Of a stretch of 64,000 nt of DNA, positions 27,309 through 35,771 are shown piece after piece. Under the pieces are notes generated by a model. That model did not search any database. It saw only the letters and a program-made list of their open reading frames with translations, and was not told the DNA's origin. The DNA comes from Alphaproteobacteria bacterium (GTDB lineage: Bacteria; Pseudomonadota; Alphaproteobacteria; Ferrovibrionales; Ferrovibrionaceae): positions 62,001-126,000 of the forward strand of contig JAGXRD010000123.1 of NCBI GenBank assembly GCA_018336035.1, read 5' to 3'. The first letter of the stretch is position 1. Each line of letters opens with the position of its first letter. The position numbers were made by a program, and so were the translations under genes.

Positions 27309-27868
27309 GTTCGGAACGCACCGCACCGAGCTGGCTGCAGCCCGCCACCGAATATGGGCCGCTGGCGCTGTTCTTCGTGGTCTATCTGTCGCGCGGCCTG
27401 ATGCCGGCGACAGCGGTGCTGCTGGCGGCCACCGCTGTGGGTCTGGCGCTGTCGTGGTTCTTTCTGCGGCGTCTGCCGTGGCTGCCGGTTGTTGCAGCCG
27501 CGGGCGTCGGCGTCTTCGGCGGCCTGACACTGTGGTTCAACGACGACACCTTCATCAAGATGAAGCCGACCATCGTGAACCTGATCTTCGCCGCGATCCT
27601 GCTCGGCGGCCTGGTCGTGAACAAGCTGCCGCTGCAGAAGGTGCTCGGCAAATCGATCACGGTGGATGAGGCCGGCTGGCGCGCGCTGTCTTTACGCTGG
27701 GGCCTGTTCTTCATCCTGCTGGCGGCACTGAACGAAGCCGTCTGGCGTACGCAGAGCGAAGAATTCTGGGTGGCGTTCAAGGTCTTCGGCCTGATCGGCC
27801 TGACCGTGGTGTTCTCGGTCGCGCAACTGCCGCTGATCCGCCGGCACTGGACCGGCCCACAGGACTGA
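27305..27868 (+). CDS. yciB: Inner-membrane septation protein A (YciB/IspZ)
   Basis: This 187-residue protein has five to six membrane segments and belongs to the YciB (IspZ) family. Clear markers are EYGPLALFFVVYLSRGLMPATA, the NDDTFIKMKPTIVNLIFA loop and FWVAFKVFGLIGLTVVFSVAQ. Members affect cell-envelope synthesis and septation at the inner membrane. The start is TTG at 27305, sharing four bases (TTGA) with the aldolase stop. It is favoured because YciB proteins begin about 15 residues before the first helix and no ATG lies in that range. The connection with the aldolase looks positional, not functional. Confidence 0.9.
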   Translation: MSSERTAPSWLQPATEYGPLALFFVVYLSRGLMPATAVLLAATAVGLALSWFFLRRLPWLPVVAAAGVGVFGGLTLWFNDDTFIKMKPTIVNLIFAAILLGGLVVNKLPLQKVLGKSITVDEAGWRALSLRWGLFFILLAALNEAVWRTQSEEFWVAFKVFGLIGLTVVFSVAQLPLIRRHWTGPQD

Positions 27869-27924
27869 GTGGCCTCACCGCTTCGCGATTTGACACGAGG
27901 CGGTCGCGGCATAAACTTTTCCTC

Positions 27925-28638
27925 ATGAATTTCCGAGCCGTACTGTTTACCGCTGCCGTTTCGCTGTTTCCGCTCACCACCCCTGCGCAGGATGCTGAGC
28001 GTGTTCGCGTCGGCACTTTCCTGATCGACCGTACGGAAGTGACCATCGCGCAGTTCCGCCGGTATGCCGAAGCCAATCGTATCGTCACCGATGCAGAGCG
28101 CGGGGGCGGTGGCTACGAATATGCCGGCGGCTGGGTGCGGCGTGTGGGCTGGACGGTCTATCGCCCGTTCGGCGACACACCCGAGAGCGAAGCCCATCCT
28201 GCCGCGCATGTCACTTGGGCCGAAGCACAGGCCTACTGCCGTGCTGCCGGCGGTCGCCTGCCGACGGTGAGTGAATGGATGCTGGCGGGCTATACGGAAA
28301 CACGCAGCCATCCGCCTGTGCCTTTCGTATACGGCAAAGTTTATGCCTATCCCACGGGTGACGATCCAGCCGGCGCCAATATGTCGGTGCCGGATCGCTG
28401 GCCCCGCAGTTCGCCGGTCGGTGCCACGGCGGCCGGCGTCAACGGCCTTTACGACATGGGCGGCAATGTCTGGGAATGGGCGGCGGATACGCGCGCGGAT
28501 GCCGGCGGCGGTGAGAAGCGCACCATGGGCGGCTCATGGTGGTACGGACCTGCGCAGATGAAGGCGGATGCCAACTATTCCAAGCCGGCGCATTTCTACG
28601 CTGTCTATGTCGGTTTCCGCTGCGCCTACGACAGCTGA
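27925..28638 (+). CDS. Exported FGE-sulfatase fold protein (SUMF1-like, non-catalytic)
   Basis: This 237-residue protein has a signal peptide (residues 1-21, ending TTPAQ). The mature part is a formylglycine-generating-enzyme fold: IDRTEVTIAQFRRYAEA, VTWAEAQAYCRAAGGRLPTVSEW, GLYDMGGNVWEWAAD, MGGSWWYG and the terminal YVGFRCAYD. The copper-binding cysteine pair of true FGE, which lies shortly before GFRC in other proteins, is not visible. Only the cysteines in AYCRAAGG and GFRC are seen. I infer it is not a sulfatase activator but a secreted ligand-binding or enzyme-accessory protein. No sulfatase gene is adjacent. Confidence 0.85.
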   Translation: MNFRAVLFTAAVSLFPLTTPAQDAERVRVGTFLIDRTEVTIAQFRRYAEANRIVTDAERGGGGYEYAGGWVRRVGWTVYRPFGDTPESEAHPAAHVTWAEAQAYCRAAGGRLPTVSEWMLAGYTETRSHPPVPFVYGKVYAYPTGDDPAGANMSVPDRWPRSSPVGATAAGVNGLYDMGGNVWEWAADTRADAGGGEKRTMGGSWWYGPAQMKADANYSKPAHFYAVYVGFRCAYDS

Positions 28639-28645
28639 TGTCCGC

Positions 28646-28867
28646 CTAGACCTCCAGCCTGGCGAGAACCTGGCCCTCCTTGACGCTGTCGCCCTCGGCG
28701 ACAGTCAGGCTCGCCAGCTTACCCGGCTTGGGCGCCTCGACCGGAATCTCCATTTTCATCGATTCAAGGATCATCACGGTGTCGCCGGGCGCCAGGCTGG
28801 CGCCGACGGTCGCCTCCAGCTTCCAGACTTTACCGGTCACTTCGGCCTTGATGTCGATAATGGGCAT
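28646..28867 (-). CDS. Small biotin/lipoyl-attachment carrier protein
   Basis: This is a single 73-residue biotinyl domain. The modified lysine is in ILESMKMEIPVEAP, the classic MKM biotin motif, and EGDSVKEGQVLARLEV closes the domain. No larger carboxylase subunit is attached, so it is a free carrier like those of actinobacterial-type or decarboxylase systems. The carboxyltransferase at 12683 is a possible partner but lies 14 kb away. A GAGGAA-type ribosome site precedes the start. It is convergent with the SUMF1-like gene, seven bases apart. Confidence 0.9.
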   Translation of the reverse strand: MPIIDIKAEVTGKVWKLEATVGASLAPGDTVMILESMKMEIPVEAPKPGKLASLTVAEGDSVKEGQVLARLEV

Positions 28868-28960
28868 GATTCCTCCTTGTCTTAACCATGTTTCTACCTT
28901 GGCCGGGCATCCTGCATAAGCCTAAAATGGGGGCCAAACGGGCCTTCAGAAGGAATGTCC

Positions 28961-29710
28961 ATGACCTGCCGTAACGTCATTGCGCTGTTGCTTGCCACCG
29001 GCCTGCTGGCCGGCTGCGAGGATTTCAAGCGCGGCAACTACGAAGTGCAGAAGCAGCTCGGCATGTATCCGGTCGATCCGCCGCGCGAAGAAACGCCGAT
29101 GCCACCGCCGGGCACCGTGTCGCAGGCCAACTGGGCGGCGCAGCGCGCCGCAGCCGCTCAGGCACACCACCAGGGCAATACCGCGCCAGTCAATTATCAG
29201 GATCCCGAGAAGCTGGCGGCTGAGGCCGAAACGGCCGACCGCGCCGCTGCCGCCAAGGCCCCGTCGCCTGCCGCCAAGCCGCCCGCGCCGGCACCACGCA
29301 TGTCTGCAGGGCGCACTGGGGCAGCGGCGGCGAGTTCCGCAACACCGGCAGGCGCCGCAGCCGTGGTGGTCGCGAGCGCCCCCGCCTTGCCGGCCGGCTA
29401 TGTGCCGTCGCCTGCCATTGCGACTGACGGCATGAAGGATATGAGTGCCGCCGCCGCCGCCGTGACCGGCTGGCGCGCGCATCTCGCCTCGCATCGCACG
29501 GAATCTGCCGCGATCCACGAATGGCAGGAGTTGCTGCGCGGCAATCCATCGCTTTACGGGCAGTATGATCCGCTGGTCGAATGGGTCGACACGCCGGCGC
29601 GCGGCTCGTTCGCGCGGCTGGTGCTGGTCGGCTTTGCCGATCGCAAGGATGCCGACGCGGCCTGCGCGAAAATCCGCTCATCCACACGCTACTGCGCGAG
29701 CGTGCAGTAG
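28961..29710 (+). CDS. Lipoprotein with Ala/Pro-rich linker and SPOR-like C-terminus
   Basis: This 249-residue protein has a lipobox in LLATGLLAGCEDF, so it should be lipidated at the cysteine. A long low-complexity Ala/Pro linker (about residues 75-150) follows. The C-terminal 85 residues (WRAHLASHRTESAAIHEWQE, then FARLVLVGFADRKDADAACAKIRS) resemble a SPOR domain, which binds denuded peptidoglycan at division sites. The start at 28961 is preferred over 28955 because AGAAGGAA is then well spaced. A two-way terminator follows. A role at the cell wall is inferred from the SPOR-like end. Confidence 0.75.
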   Translation: MTCRNVIALLLATGLLAGCEDFKRGNYEVQKQLGMYPVDPPREETPMPPPGTVSQANWAAQRAAAAQAHHQGNTAPVNYQDPEKLAAEAETADRAAAAKAPSPAAKPPAPAPRMSAGRTGAAAASSATPAGAAAVVVASAPALPAGYVPSPAIATDGMKDMSAAAAAVTGWRAHLASHRTESAAIHEWQELLRGNPSLYGQYDPLVEWVDTPARGSFARLVLVGFADRKDADAACAKIRSSTRYCASVQ

Positions 29711-29735
29711 CGCGACTCGAAGAGTGTAGCGCATA

Positions 29736-29765
29736 AAAAAGGCCGGATTTTCATCCGGCCTTTTT
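29736..29765. terminator. Bidirectional Rho-independent terminator
   Basis: Thirteen-base arms AAAAAGGCCGGAT and ATCCGGCCTTTTT enclose a TTTC loop, giving a T run on both strands. It lies between the convergent lipoprotein and typA genes and should end both transcripts. Confidence 0.95.
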
Positions 29766-29788
29766 GTGTTTACGACGTGGATGCTGGC

Positions 29789-31609
29789 TTACGCCGCATC
29801 CGCCGCGCGTGAGGCGCGCTTGCGATCGTTCGGGTCGAGCAGCTTCTTGCGGATGCGCACGCTCTTCGGCGTCACTTCCACCAGTTCGTCATCGCCGATA
29901 TAGCTGATCGCCTGTTCCAGCGTCATCTTGCGCGGTGGGGTGAGGCGCACGGCCTCATCCTTGCCGGAAGCGCGCATATTGGTCAGCTGCTTGGCCTTCA
30001 TCGGATTGACTTCGAGATCGTTATCGCGGCTGTTCTCGCCGATGATCATGCCTTCATAGACCGGCGTGCCCGGATCGACGAACAGCACACCGCGCTCTTC
30101 GATATACCACAGCGCATAGGCCACGGTTTCGCCGGTGCCGTTGGCAATCAGCACGCCGTTGCGGCGGCCCGGAATGACGCCGCGATGCGGGCCGTAACCA
30201 TGGAACAGCTTGTTCATGATGCCGGTGCCGCGCGTGTCGGTCAGGAATTCGCTGTGATAGCCGATCAGGCCGCGAGAGGGGGCATGGAAGGTGATGCGGG
30301 TCTTGCCGCCGCCTGACGGGCGCATGTCACGCAGTTCGGCCTTGCGCAGCGACATCTTCTCCACGACCACGCCGGTATAGGCGTCGTCGACGTCGACATG
30401 CACTTCCTCGATCGGCTCCAGCAGATTGCCGTCATCGTCCTTCTGGAACAGCACGCGGGGGCGGCTGATCGACAGTTCAAAGCCTTCGCGACGCATCACT
30501 TCGACCAGCACACCGAGCTGCAGTTCGCCACGGCCGGCGACCTGGAAGGCGTCCTTCTCTTCGGTCTCGCGGATATGGATGGCGACGTTGCCTTCGGCTT
30601 CGCGCAGCAGGCGGTCACGAATGACGCGGCTCTGCACCTTGCTGCCTTCCTTGCCGGCGAAGGGTGAGTTGTTGACCGAGAAAGTCATGGCCAGGGTCGG
30701 CGGATCGATCGGATTGGCCGGCACCGGCTCGGTGACGGCGGGTTCGCAGATCGTATCGGCCACGGTGGTGGTGGTCAGGCCGGCAATGGCGACAATGTCG
30801 CCCGCATCGGCTTCTTCCACCGGCACGCGCTCGATGCCGCGGAAGGCCAGCAGCTTGGTGACGCGGCCGACTTCGATCTCGCTGCCATCGGCGCGCAGCG
30901 AATGGATCGGGGTGTTGACCTTCAGTTTGCCCGAGTAAATGCGGCCGGTGAGAATGCGGCCGAGGAAGTTATCGGCTTCCAGCGTGGTGACCAGCATCTT
31001 GAAGGGCGCGTCCAGTTCCACGGTCGGCGCCGGCACATGGCGCACGACGAGGTCGAACAGCGGGGCAAGGTCCTTGCGCGGACCTTCCAGGCTGTCATCG
31101 GCCCAGCCGCTGCGGCCCGAGGCGAACATGCAGGGGAAGTCGAGCTGTTCTTCGGTGGCGTCCAGCGCCGCGAAGAGATCGAAGACCTCGGAATGCACTT
31201 CGACCGGACGGGCATCCTGGCGGTCGACCTTGTTGATCACGACGATGGGGCGCATGCCCAGGCCGAGCGCCTTGCCCAGCACGAACTTGGTCTGCGGCAG
31301 CGGGCCTTCGGCGGCATCCACCAGCAGCACCACGCCATCCACCATCGAAAGGATGCGTTCGACTTCGCCGCCGAAATCGGCGTGGCCGGGGGTGTCGACG
31401 ATATTGACGCGGGTGCCGTGCCACTCGACCGAGGTGCATTTGGCGAGAATGGTGATACCGCGTTCGCGTTCCAGGTCGTTGCTGTCCATGACGCGCTCGG
31501 CGACCTGCTGGTTCTCACGGAACGAGCCGGACTGGCGCAGCAGGGCGTCGACCAGCGTGGTCTTGCCATGGTCAACGTGGGCGATGATGGCGATATTGCG
31601 GATATCCAT
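29789..31609 (-). CDS. typA: Ribosome-associated GTPase TypA/BipA
   Basis: This 606-residue translational GTPase is of the EF-G superfamily. It shows G1 [16 protein letters not shown]2 in RERGITI, G3 [14 protein letters not shown] and G4 [10 protein letters not shown]. The C-terminal BipA-specific region includes [25 protein letters not shown] and [17 protein letters not shown]. It assists 50S assembly and adaptation to cold and stress at the ribosome. The start at 31609 ([15 protein letters not shown]) is chosen; the open frame runs nine codons further upstream without homology. The gene is monocistronic with a strong terminator after it. Confidence 0.97.
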   Translation of the reverse strand: MDIRNIAIIAHVDHGKTTLVDALLRQSGSFRENQQVAERVMDSNDLERERGITILAKCTSVEWHGTRVNIVDTPGHADFGGEVERILSMVDGVVLLVDAAEGPLPQTKFVLGKALGLGMRPIVVINKVDRQDARPVEVHSEVFDLFAALDATEEQLDFPCMFASGRSGWADDSLEGPRKDLAPLFDLVVRHVPAPTVELDAPFKMLVTTLEADNFLGRILTGRIYSGKLKVNTPIHSLRADGSEIEVGRVTKLLAFRGIERVPVEEADAGDIVAIAGLTTTTVADTICEPAVTEPVPANPIDPPTLAMTFSVNNSPFAGKEGSKVQSRVIRDRLLREAEGNVAIHIRETEEKDAFQVAGRGELQLGVLVEVMRREGFELSISRPRVLFQKDDDGNLLEPIEEVHVDVDDAYTGVVVEKMSLRKAELRDMRPSGGGKTRITFHAPSRGLIGYHSEFLTDTRGTGIMNKLFHGYGPHRGVIPGRRNGVLIANGTGETVAYALWYIEERGVLFVDPGTPVYEGMIIGENSRDNDLEVNPMKAKQLTNMRASGKDEAVRLTPPRKMTLEQAISYIGDDELVEVTPKSVRIRKKLLDPNDRKRASRAADAA

Positions 31610-31772
31610 AGGGCTTACACAAAAGGCCCGGTCCATCCTGGGGTCAGGCGGCCGGGCGCGATTCCTTTAGGTTTCGGCTAGGGTTGGCCGGGTATATACG
31701 GCCCGGGATGGATTGTTACAAGTACAGATTTGTTGCGTCGCAATGACGGTGGCGCAGGGATGGTATGCAGAG

Positions 31773-31800
31773 CCTAAAAAGGTCAATTATCCCTTTTTGG
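31773..31800 (-). terminator. Possible A/T-rich terminator of the LysR gene
   Basis: Arms CCTAAAAAGG and CCCTTTTTGG pair imperfectly around the stop codon of the LysR gene and place a T run at the end on the minus strand. The stem is weak, and the typA promoter region follows. Confidence 0.35.
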
Positions 31801-32758
31801 CCCGTAGCTTAGTTTGGGTGGGCGATATCTGCTCCAGCTGTACCGTTTTCGCCGTTTCGACCGCCAGCCAGTCGACAAAGGCGCGCAGGCGCAGATTCCG
31901 CGACGAGGCAGCCGGCCAGCGCGCCAGATGCACCTTGGCCGACGGCAACGCCCAGCCATCGCCGAGCGGCCGCACCAGCCGGCCATCCTTCAACGCATCA
32001 TGCACCAGCAGCGAACGGCCTAATGCCACGCCGCCGCCTTCCATGGCAGCGGCAATCGCCAGGCCGATTTCCTCGAACCGCAGCCGCGGTTTCGGCCGTG
32101 CCTTGATGCCCAGCCGCTGGAACCAGGTGCTCCATTCCCATTCTTCGCCCTGGCCTGCCTCCGCGGATTTGTAGAGTAGCGGCAGTTCGGCCAGTCGGGC
32201 CGGATCGCGCAGCGGCTTTTTAAGGATCGATGGCGCGCAGACCGGAAAGACCTGTTCGCGGAACAGCAGTGTCTGCGTACTGCTGTTCCGCGCCTCTTCG
32301 GGCTTCACCCAGTGGATGCGCAGGTCAAGGTCGCCGCCGCGCGCTTCAGCCTGTGCCCGCGTGGTGAAGATCACCAACTCGATCTCGATGCCGGGATGGC
32401 GGCGACTGAAATCGGGCAGGCGGCGCACCAGCCAATGCTGCGCCAGCGCCGCGCCCAGTCCAACGCGCAGCCGCGCCGGATGTGCGGCCATGCGGCTGCG
32501 CTCGCGCAAAGCCGCCATGCCATCGAAAATATCGCCAAGGCCTTCAGCCAGGGCAGCCCCCGCAGGTGTTGGCGACAGACCGGCGCGGCGACGCACAAGT
32601 AGTTCAGCCCCGATGAAGGATTCCAGCCGTCGCAGGCGATGGCTCACCGCACTCTGCGTCAGGCCAAGGTCTGCTGCGGCTGCCGTCATGCTGCCCAGCC
32701 GCAGCACGGCATCGAAGGCAACGAGGGCATCGAAAGGGGGCAGGGGGCGCATGCGCAT
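31787..32758 (-). CDS. LysR-family transcriptional regulator (GcvA-like)
   Basis: The N-terminal helix-turn-helix reads AFDAVLRLGSMTAAAADLGLTQSAVSHRLRRLE, and the effector domain follows from about residue 95. It resembles the GcvA/AmpR-like branch, with the inducer pocket near LRIHWVKPEEAR. The start at 32758 (MRMRPLPPF) is preferred: further in-frame starts at 32776 and 32827 would place the coding sequence across the palindrome at 32762. The protein then has 323 residues. It is divergent from an MFS gene and an AhpD-like gene, which are its likely targets. Its own repression through the shared gap is usual for the family. Confidence 0.87.
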   Translation of the reverse strand: MRMRPLPPFDALVAFDAVLRLGSMTAAAADLGLTQSAVSHRLRRLESFIGAELLVRRRAGLSPTPAGAALAEGLGDIFDGMAALRERSRMAAHPARLRVGLGAALAQHWLVRRLPDFSRRHPGIEIELVIFTTRAQAEARGGDLDLRIHWVKPEEARNSSTQTLLFREQVFPVCAPSILKKPLRDPARLAELPLLYKSAEAGQGEEWEWSTWFQRLGIKARPKPRLRFEEIGLAIAAAMEGGGVALGRSLLVHDALKDGRLVRPLGDGWALPSAKVHLARWPAASSRNLRLRAFVDWLAVETAKTVQLEQISPTQTKLRAKKG

Positions 32759-32761
32759 AAT

Positions 32762-32776
32762 ATGAATTAGATTCAT
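32762..32776. promoter_or_regulatory. Palindromic operator in the LysR/MFS divergent gap
   Basis: ATGAAT-TAG-ATTCAT has perfect six-base arms with a three-base centre and fits the T-N11-A shape of LysR sites. It lies four bases upstream of the LysR start and 57 bases before the MFS start. This is the usual place for the regulator binding site that controls both directions. Confidence 0.6.
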
Positions 32777-32832
32777 GATACTGTGAAGAGGCATCGCGCG
32801 CGCGAGGCCGTCGCATCGGCTATGCATCGTCT

Positions 32833-34197
32833 ATGTCAGATAACGCTTCTGCCGCCCATACGGGTCTGCTCACCCATCCCATGACGCCGGCCTGGGTGCT
32901 GGCGCTCGCCGTCTGCCTCACCCAGTTCGATGTCACGGCTGCGGCCGTGGCATTGCCGGTCATCCGTGCCGAACTCGACTTCTCGCTGGCCGCCACCGCC
33001 TGGGTGATGGATGCCTACAGCCTGGCCTTTGCCGGCACGCTCTTCGCGGCGGGTGCGCTGGCCGATCGCTTCGGTCGCCGTCGTCTGCTGCTGGCGGGGA
33101 ATGGCATCTTTGCGCTGGCATCGCTGCTGTGCGGTCTGGCCTGGGACGGGCCGTCGCTCTGGGCGGCGCGCGCGCTGCAGGGCGCCGGTGCAGCCTGTTT
33201 CATCACCGGCGGCCTGGCGGCGGTGTCGCTGGCCTATCCGGTGTCGCTGCCGGCGGACCGTGCGCGTGCCTATGGCATCATCGGTGTTACCGGTGGCGCG
33301 GCGATGGCGCTCGGACCAACTCTTGGCGGCCTGATCGCGGCACATGTCGGCTGGCGCTGGATCTTCCTGGTCAACCTGCCGATCTGCGCAGTCAGCGAAT
33401 ATGCCGTGCGGCGCGTGATCGGTGAAACGCGCGACGAGATCGGCCGGCCGCTCGATCTGCTCGGCGTCGCGCTGCTGACGCTGGCGATCGCCCTGCCGGT
33501 GCAGGCCCTGCTGCAGGAAGGCACTGATAAACTTTGGCGCTGGAGTGGCGTTGCACTGGGCCTGGCCTGTGCCGTGCTGCTCGTCTTGCAACAGAGGCGG
33601 CGCGCACAGCCGATGCTGGAACTGGCACTCTTCACCCGCCGGGCGCCGCTCGGGATCATCATCCTGCTGTTCAGCCTGTCGATCGGCTACTGGGCGGTGC
33701 TGGTCTATTTGCCGCTCTGGCTGCTGGCGACTTACGCGCTGGACACGCAACAGGCCGGGCTCGCCATGCTCGCCGCAACCCTGCCGATGCTGGTGCTGCC
33801 GCCCCTCGGCGTGCGGCTGACGCAGCGCCATGGCTGGCGCGCCAACTTCACTGGCGGCATGTTGCTGCTCAGCTTCGGTACGGTCGGGCTGGCGGCGGTG
33901 GCGGTTCTAAAAGCAGACTTGTTCTGGGCGCTGGCCGCGATGATGATTGCTGCCAGCGGCGCGGGGCTCAGCAATTCGCAGGTCTCGGGCGCACTGGTGG
34001 CGCAGGCGCCGGCCGACCGCGCCGGGATGGCATCTGCGCTGGCCACGGTCTTGCGGCAGGGCGGCTATGCCCTCGGCATTGGGCTGCTCGGCGCGATTTC
34101 GGTGGTGGCGGGCTATGGCTCCGGTTTCGCGGCAGCCGCCCTGGCGGCGCTGCTGGGAGCCGTGGCCGCAGCGCTCTGCCTGCCGCGCCAGATATGA
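32833..34197 (+). CDS. MFS transporter, DHA2-like multidrug efflux family
   Basis: This 454-residue transporter has about 14 membrane segments. Motif A is GALADRFGRRRLL and the motif C region is GVTGGAAMALGPTLGGLI. The opening segment VCLTQFDVTAAAVALPVI is typical of the EmrB/QacA-type DHA2 family. It should export a toxic or surplus compound with protons. The divergent LysR gene shares its promoter region. Its stop codon is part of ATGA at 34194-34197, next to the AhpD-like gene, so both are probably one transcript controlled by LysR. Confidence 0.87.
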   Translation: MSDNASAAHTGLLTHPMTPAWVLALAVCLTQFDVTAAAVALPVIRAELDFSLAATAWVMDAYSLAFAGTLFAAGALADRFGRRRLLLAGNGIFALASLLCGLAWDGPSLWAARALQGAGAACFITGGLAAVSLAYPVSLPADRARAYGIIGVTGGAAMALGPTLGGLIAAHVGWRWIFLVNLPICAVSEYAVRRVIGETRDEIGRPLDLLGVALLTLAIALPVQALLQEGTDKLWRWSGVALGLACAVLLVLQQRRRAQPMLELALFTRRAPLGIIILLFSLSIGYWAVLVYLPLWLLATYALDTQQAGLAMLAATLPMLVLPPLGVRLTQRHGWRANFTGGMLLLSFGTVGLAAVAVLKADLFWALAAMMIAASGAGLSNSQVSGALVAQAPADRAGMASALATVLRQGGYALGIGLLGAISVVAGYGSGFAAAALAALLGAVAAALCLPRQI

Positions 34198-34211
34198 GAC
34201 AGGGGTATCGT

Positions 34212-34799
34212 ATGTATCTGAAGACCATTGAAGAGAACGGGGCCGCCGGCAAGGTCGCCGAGATCTACGCCGCGCAGAAGGCGCAACTGGGCTTTGTGAT
34301 GTCAGCGGCGCAATGCCTGACAACACGCGAGGATCTGCTGCCGGCCTATACAGATTTCGTCAACATGATGCGCGGCGGCTTTACGCTCAGTCAGCGCGAC
34401 TGGCGCATCATCACGCTGATTGCGGCGCGCGAGGTGCGCTCGACCTACTGCTCGATGGTCTACGGCAAGCAGCTGATCGCCGATCTCGGCAGCAAAGAGA
34501 TGGTACTGGCGGTGCAACGTGATTTTCGCTCTGCCGGTCTCTCGGACCGCGATGTGGCGATGCTGGTCTATGCCGAGAAAGTCGCACGCGATGCCACGCG
34601 GGTCACGCAGGCGGATATCGACGCCCTGCGCGCAGCCGGCTTTACAGATGCGAATATCTCCGATATCGCGCTCTGTGCCGCTTTCCGCTGCTTCATCGGG
34701 CGGTTCTTCGACGCGGTCGGCGCGGGGCCGGAAGCCGCCTTCATTGACGACGATCCGGCCTGGCGCGACACGCTGACAGTGGGGAAGCCAGCCACCTGA
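34212..34799 (+). CDS. Carboxymuconolactone decarboxylase-family protein with altered redox motif
   Basis: This 195-residue protein is a CMD/AhpD-fold member. The usual CxxC pair of the peroxidases is replaced: the site reads RSTYCSMVYGK, leaving a single cysteine with serine at the first position. Peroxidase activity with a cysteine pair is thus unlikely. RDWRIITLIAAREVRSTYC and DVAMLVYAEKVARDATRVTQADIDAL are family-typical. The start at 34212 follows AGGGG; an in-frame ATG at 34194 overlapping the MFS stop is also possible. It lies in one operon with the efflux gene and may handle the exported compound. Confidence 0.83.
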   Translation: MYLKTIEENGAAGKVAEIYAAQKAQLGFVMSAAQCLTTREDLLPAYTDFVNMMRGGFTLSQRDWRIITLIAAREVRSTYCSMVYGKQLIADLGSKEMVLAVQRDFRSAGLSDRDVAMLVYAEKVARDATRVTQADIDALRAAGFTDANISDIALCAAFRCFIGRFFDAVGAGPEAAFIDDDPAWRDTLTVGKPAT

Positions 34800-34826
34800 G
34801 GCGCCGGCCCTGGCTTCGGGCGACGA

Positions 34827-35204
34827 TCAGACCAGAATGTTGGCGACCAGACCGGTCTGCTCGCCCGTCTTGTTGATCTCGTCCTTGAATTTCTGTTCCA
34901 GAAGTTTGCGGAACTCGTCCTCGATCGCCTTGCGATCTTCCTCGGACAGAGAGGCGAGCGACTTCTCGTCGAGGCCCTTGCTTTCGAGGAACTGCTTGCG
35001 GATGCGCTCGGGCACCGACAGCTTGGCGTAATCGAGGAACTCCTCGCGCGCATTTTTGCCAAGTTCAGGAGCGGCACCCAGGCCGGATGCGCCCTGCTTG
35101 GCAGCGTCTTCCTGGCTCTTGGCGTGATCAGTCGGCTTGACGCCGTTTGCCTGATTGATGCCGTAATAGGGGTTGTTGAAAAAACCGGAAATGGCGGAGG
35201 TCAT
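34827..35204 (-). CDS. Small protein of unknown function, second of a tandem pair
   Basis: I do not recognise this 125-residue protein. The N-terminus (SGFFNNPYYGINQANG) is Gly/Asn-rich; the rest is charged and helical. It ends with FKDEINKTGEQTGLVANILV, which resembles the end of the upstream protein (TGKTSGGLVNLVA). Both share the layout of a Gly/Asn start, a helical middle and a Gly-Leu-Val-Asn tail, and lie eight bases apart on the same strand. I see no membrane segment or signal peptide. The tails may be export or assembly signals. Confidence 0.7.
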   Translation of the reverse strand: MTSAISGFFNNPYYGINQANGVKPTDHAKSQEDAAKQGASGLGAAPELGKNAREEFLDYAKLSVPERIRKQFLESKGLDEKSLASLSEEDRKAIEDEFRKLLEQKFKDEINKTGEQTGLVANILV

Positions 35205-35212
35205 GTCGCTCC

Positions 35213-35575
35213 TCAGGCAACGAGATTGACCAGACCACCCGACGTTTTGCCGGTCATGGCCCGAACATGATCTTCCGTTTTCTTGCGGAGAGTTTCTTCG
35301 AGCTGGCTGCGCTGCTGCGCATCCATATCGGCCGCGTTCTGGGCCATCGGCTGCTCGTCGAACCAGGCCAGGCGCATTTTGCCGGCATCTTCAATCTTGG
35401 CGAAGTCGAGGAGCTGCTGCTGCTGATCCTTGGTCAGCTCAACCGGCTTGAGTTCGCTGGTCTGCGCGGGCGGCGCATCGGGCGCAAAGATGCTGCTGAC
35501 GGCATCGATGGCCTTGCTGGCTGCCATGCCGCCCAGCATGGTGAGCGGATTGAAACCGCCGATCGCACCTAACAT
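35213..35575 (-). CDS. Small protein of unknown function, first of a tandem pair
   Basis: This 120-residue protein begins MLGAIGGFNPLTMLGGMAAS and has a charged, helical middle with PVELTKDQQQQLLDFAK. It ends with HVRAMTGKTSGGLVNLVA. AGGAG occurs upstream of the start. It is the likely paralogue of the next gene, eight bases downstream. No known family comes to mind. The short hydrophobic Gly/Met start is not a standard Sec signal. A 196-base gap with no further feature separates it from the PAS gene. Confidence 0.7.
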   Translation of the reverse strand: MLGAIGGFNPLTMLGGMAASKAIDAVSSIFAPDAPPAQTSELKPVELTKDQQQQLLDFAKIEDAGKMRLAWFDEQPMAQNAADMDAQQRSQLEETLRKKTEDHVRAMTGKTSGGLVNLVA

Positions 35576-35771
35576 GTGAATTCTCCTCGTCCTTTGCAGA
35601 CAGGAGAAGCAATCGACATGCCATGCGTGTCCGGCATGTTCGGGCGCAGGAATAGCGCGGATTACGGCGAAATCACTTTGCGACGAAATATGGTGAACGG
35701 CCGTTAACCGGAAATTTCTGCCGGGCAGACAAGGACTGGCGGCGAGAGTTGCCGGGGCAGGGACGGCAGGC

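Noticed and set aside
24864-27530. Very long open frame on the minus strand opposite the aldolase-dehydrogenase gene
   Set aside because: It mirrors the third-position GC bias of the plus-strand genes; the plus frames carry clear catalytic motifs while the minus frame is a low-complexity Arg/His/Ala-rich translation.
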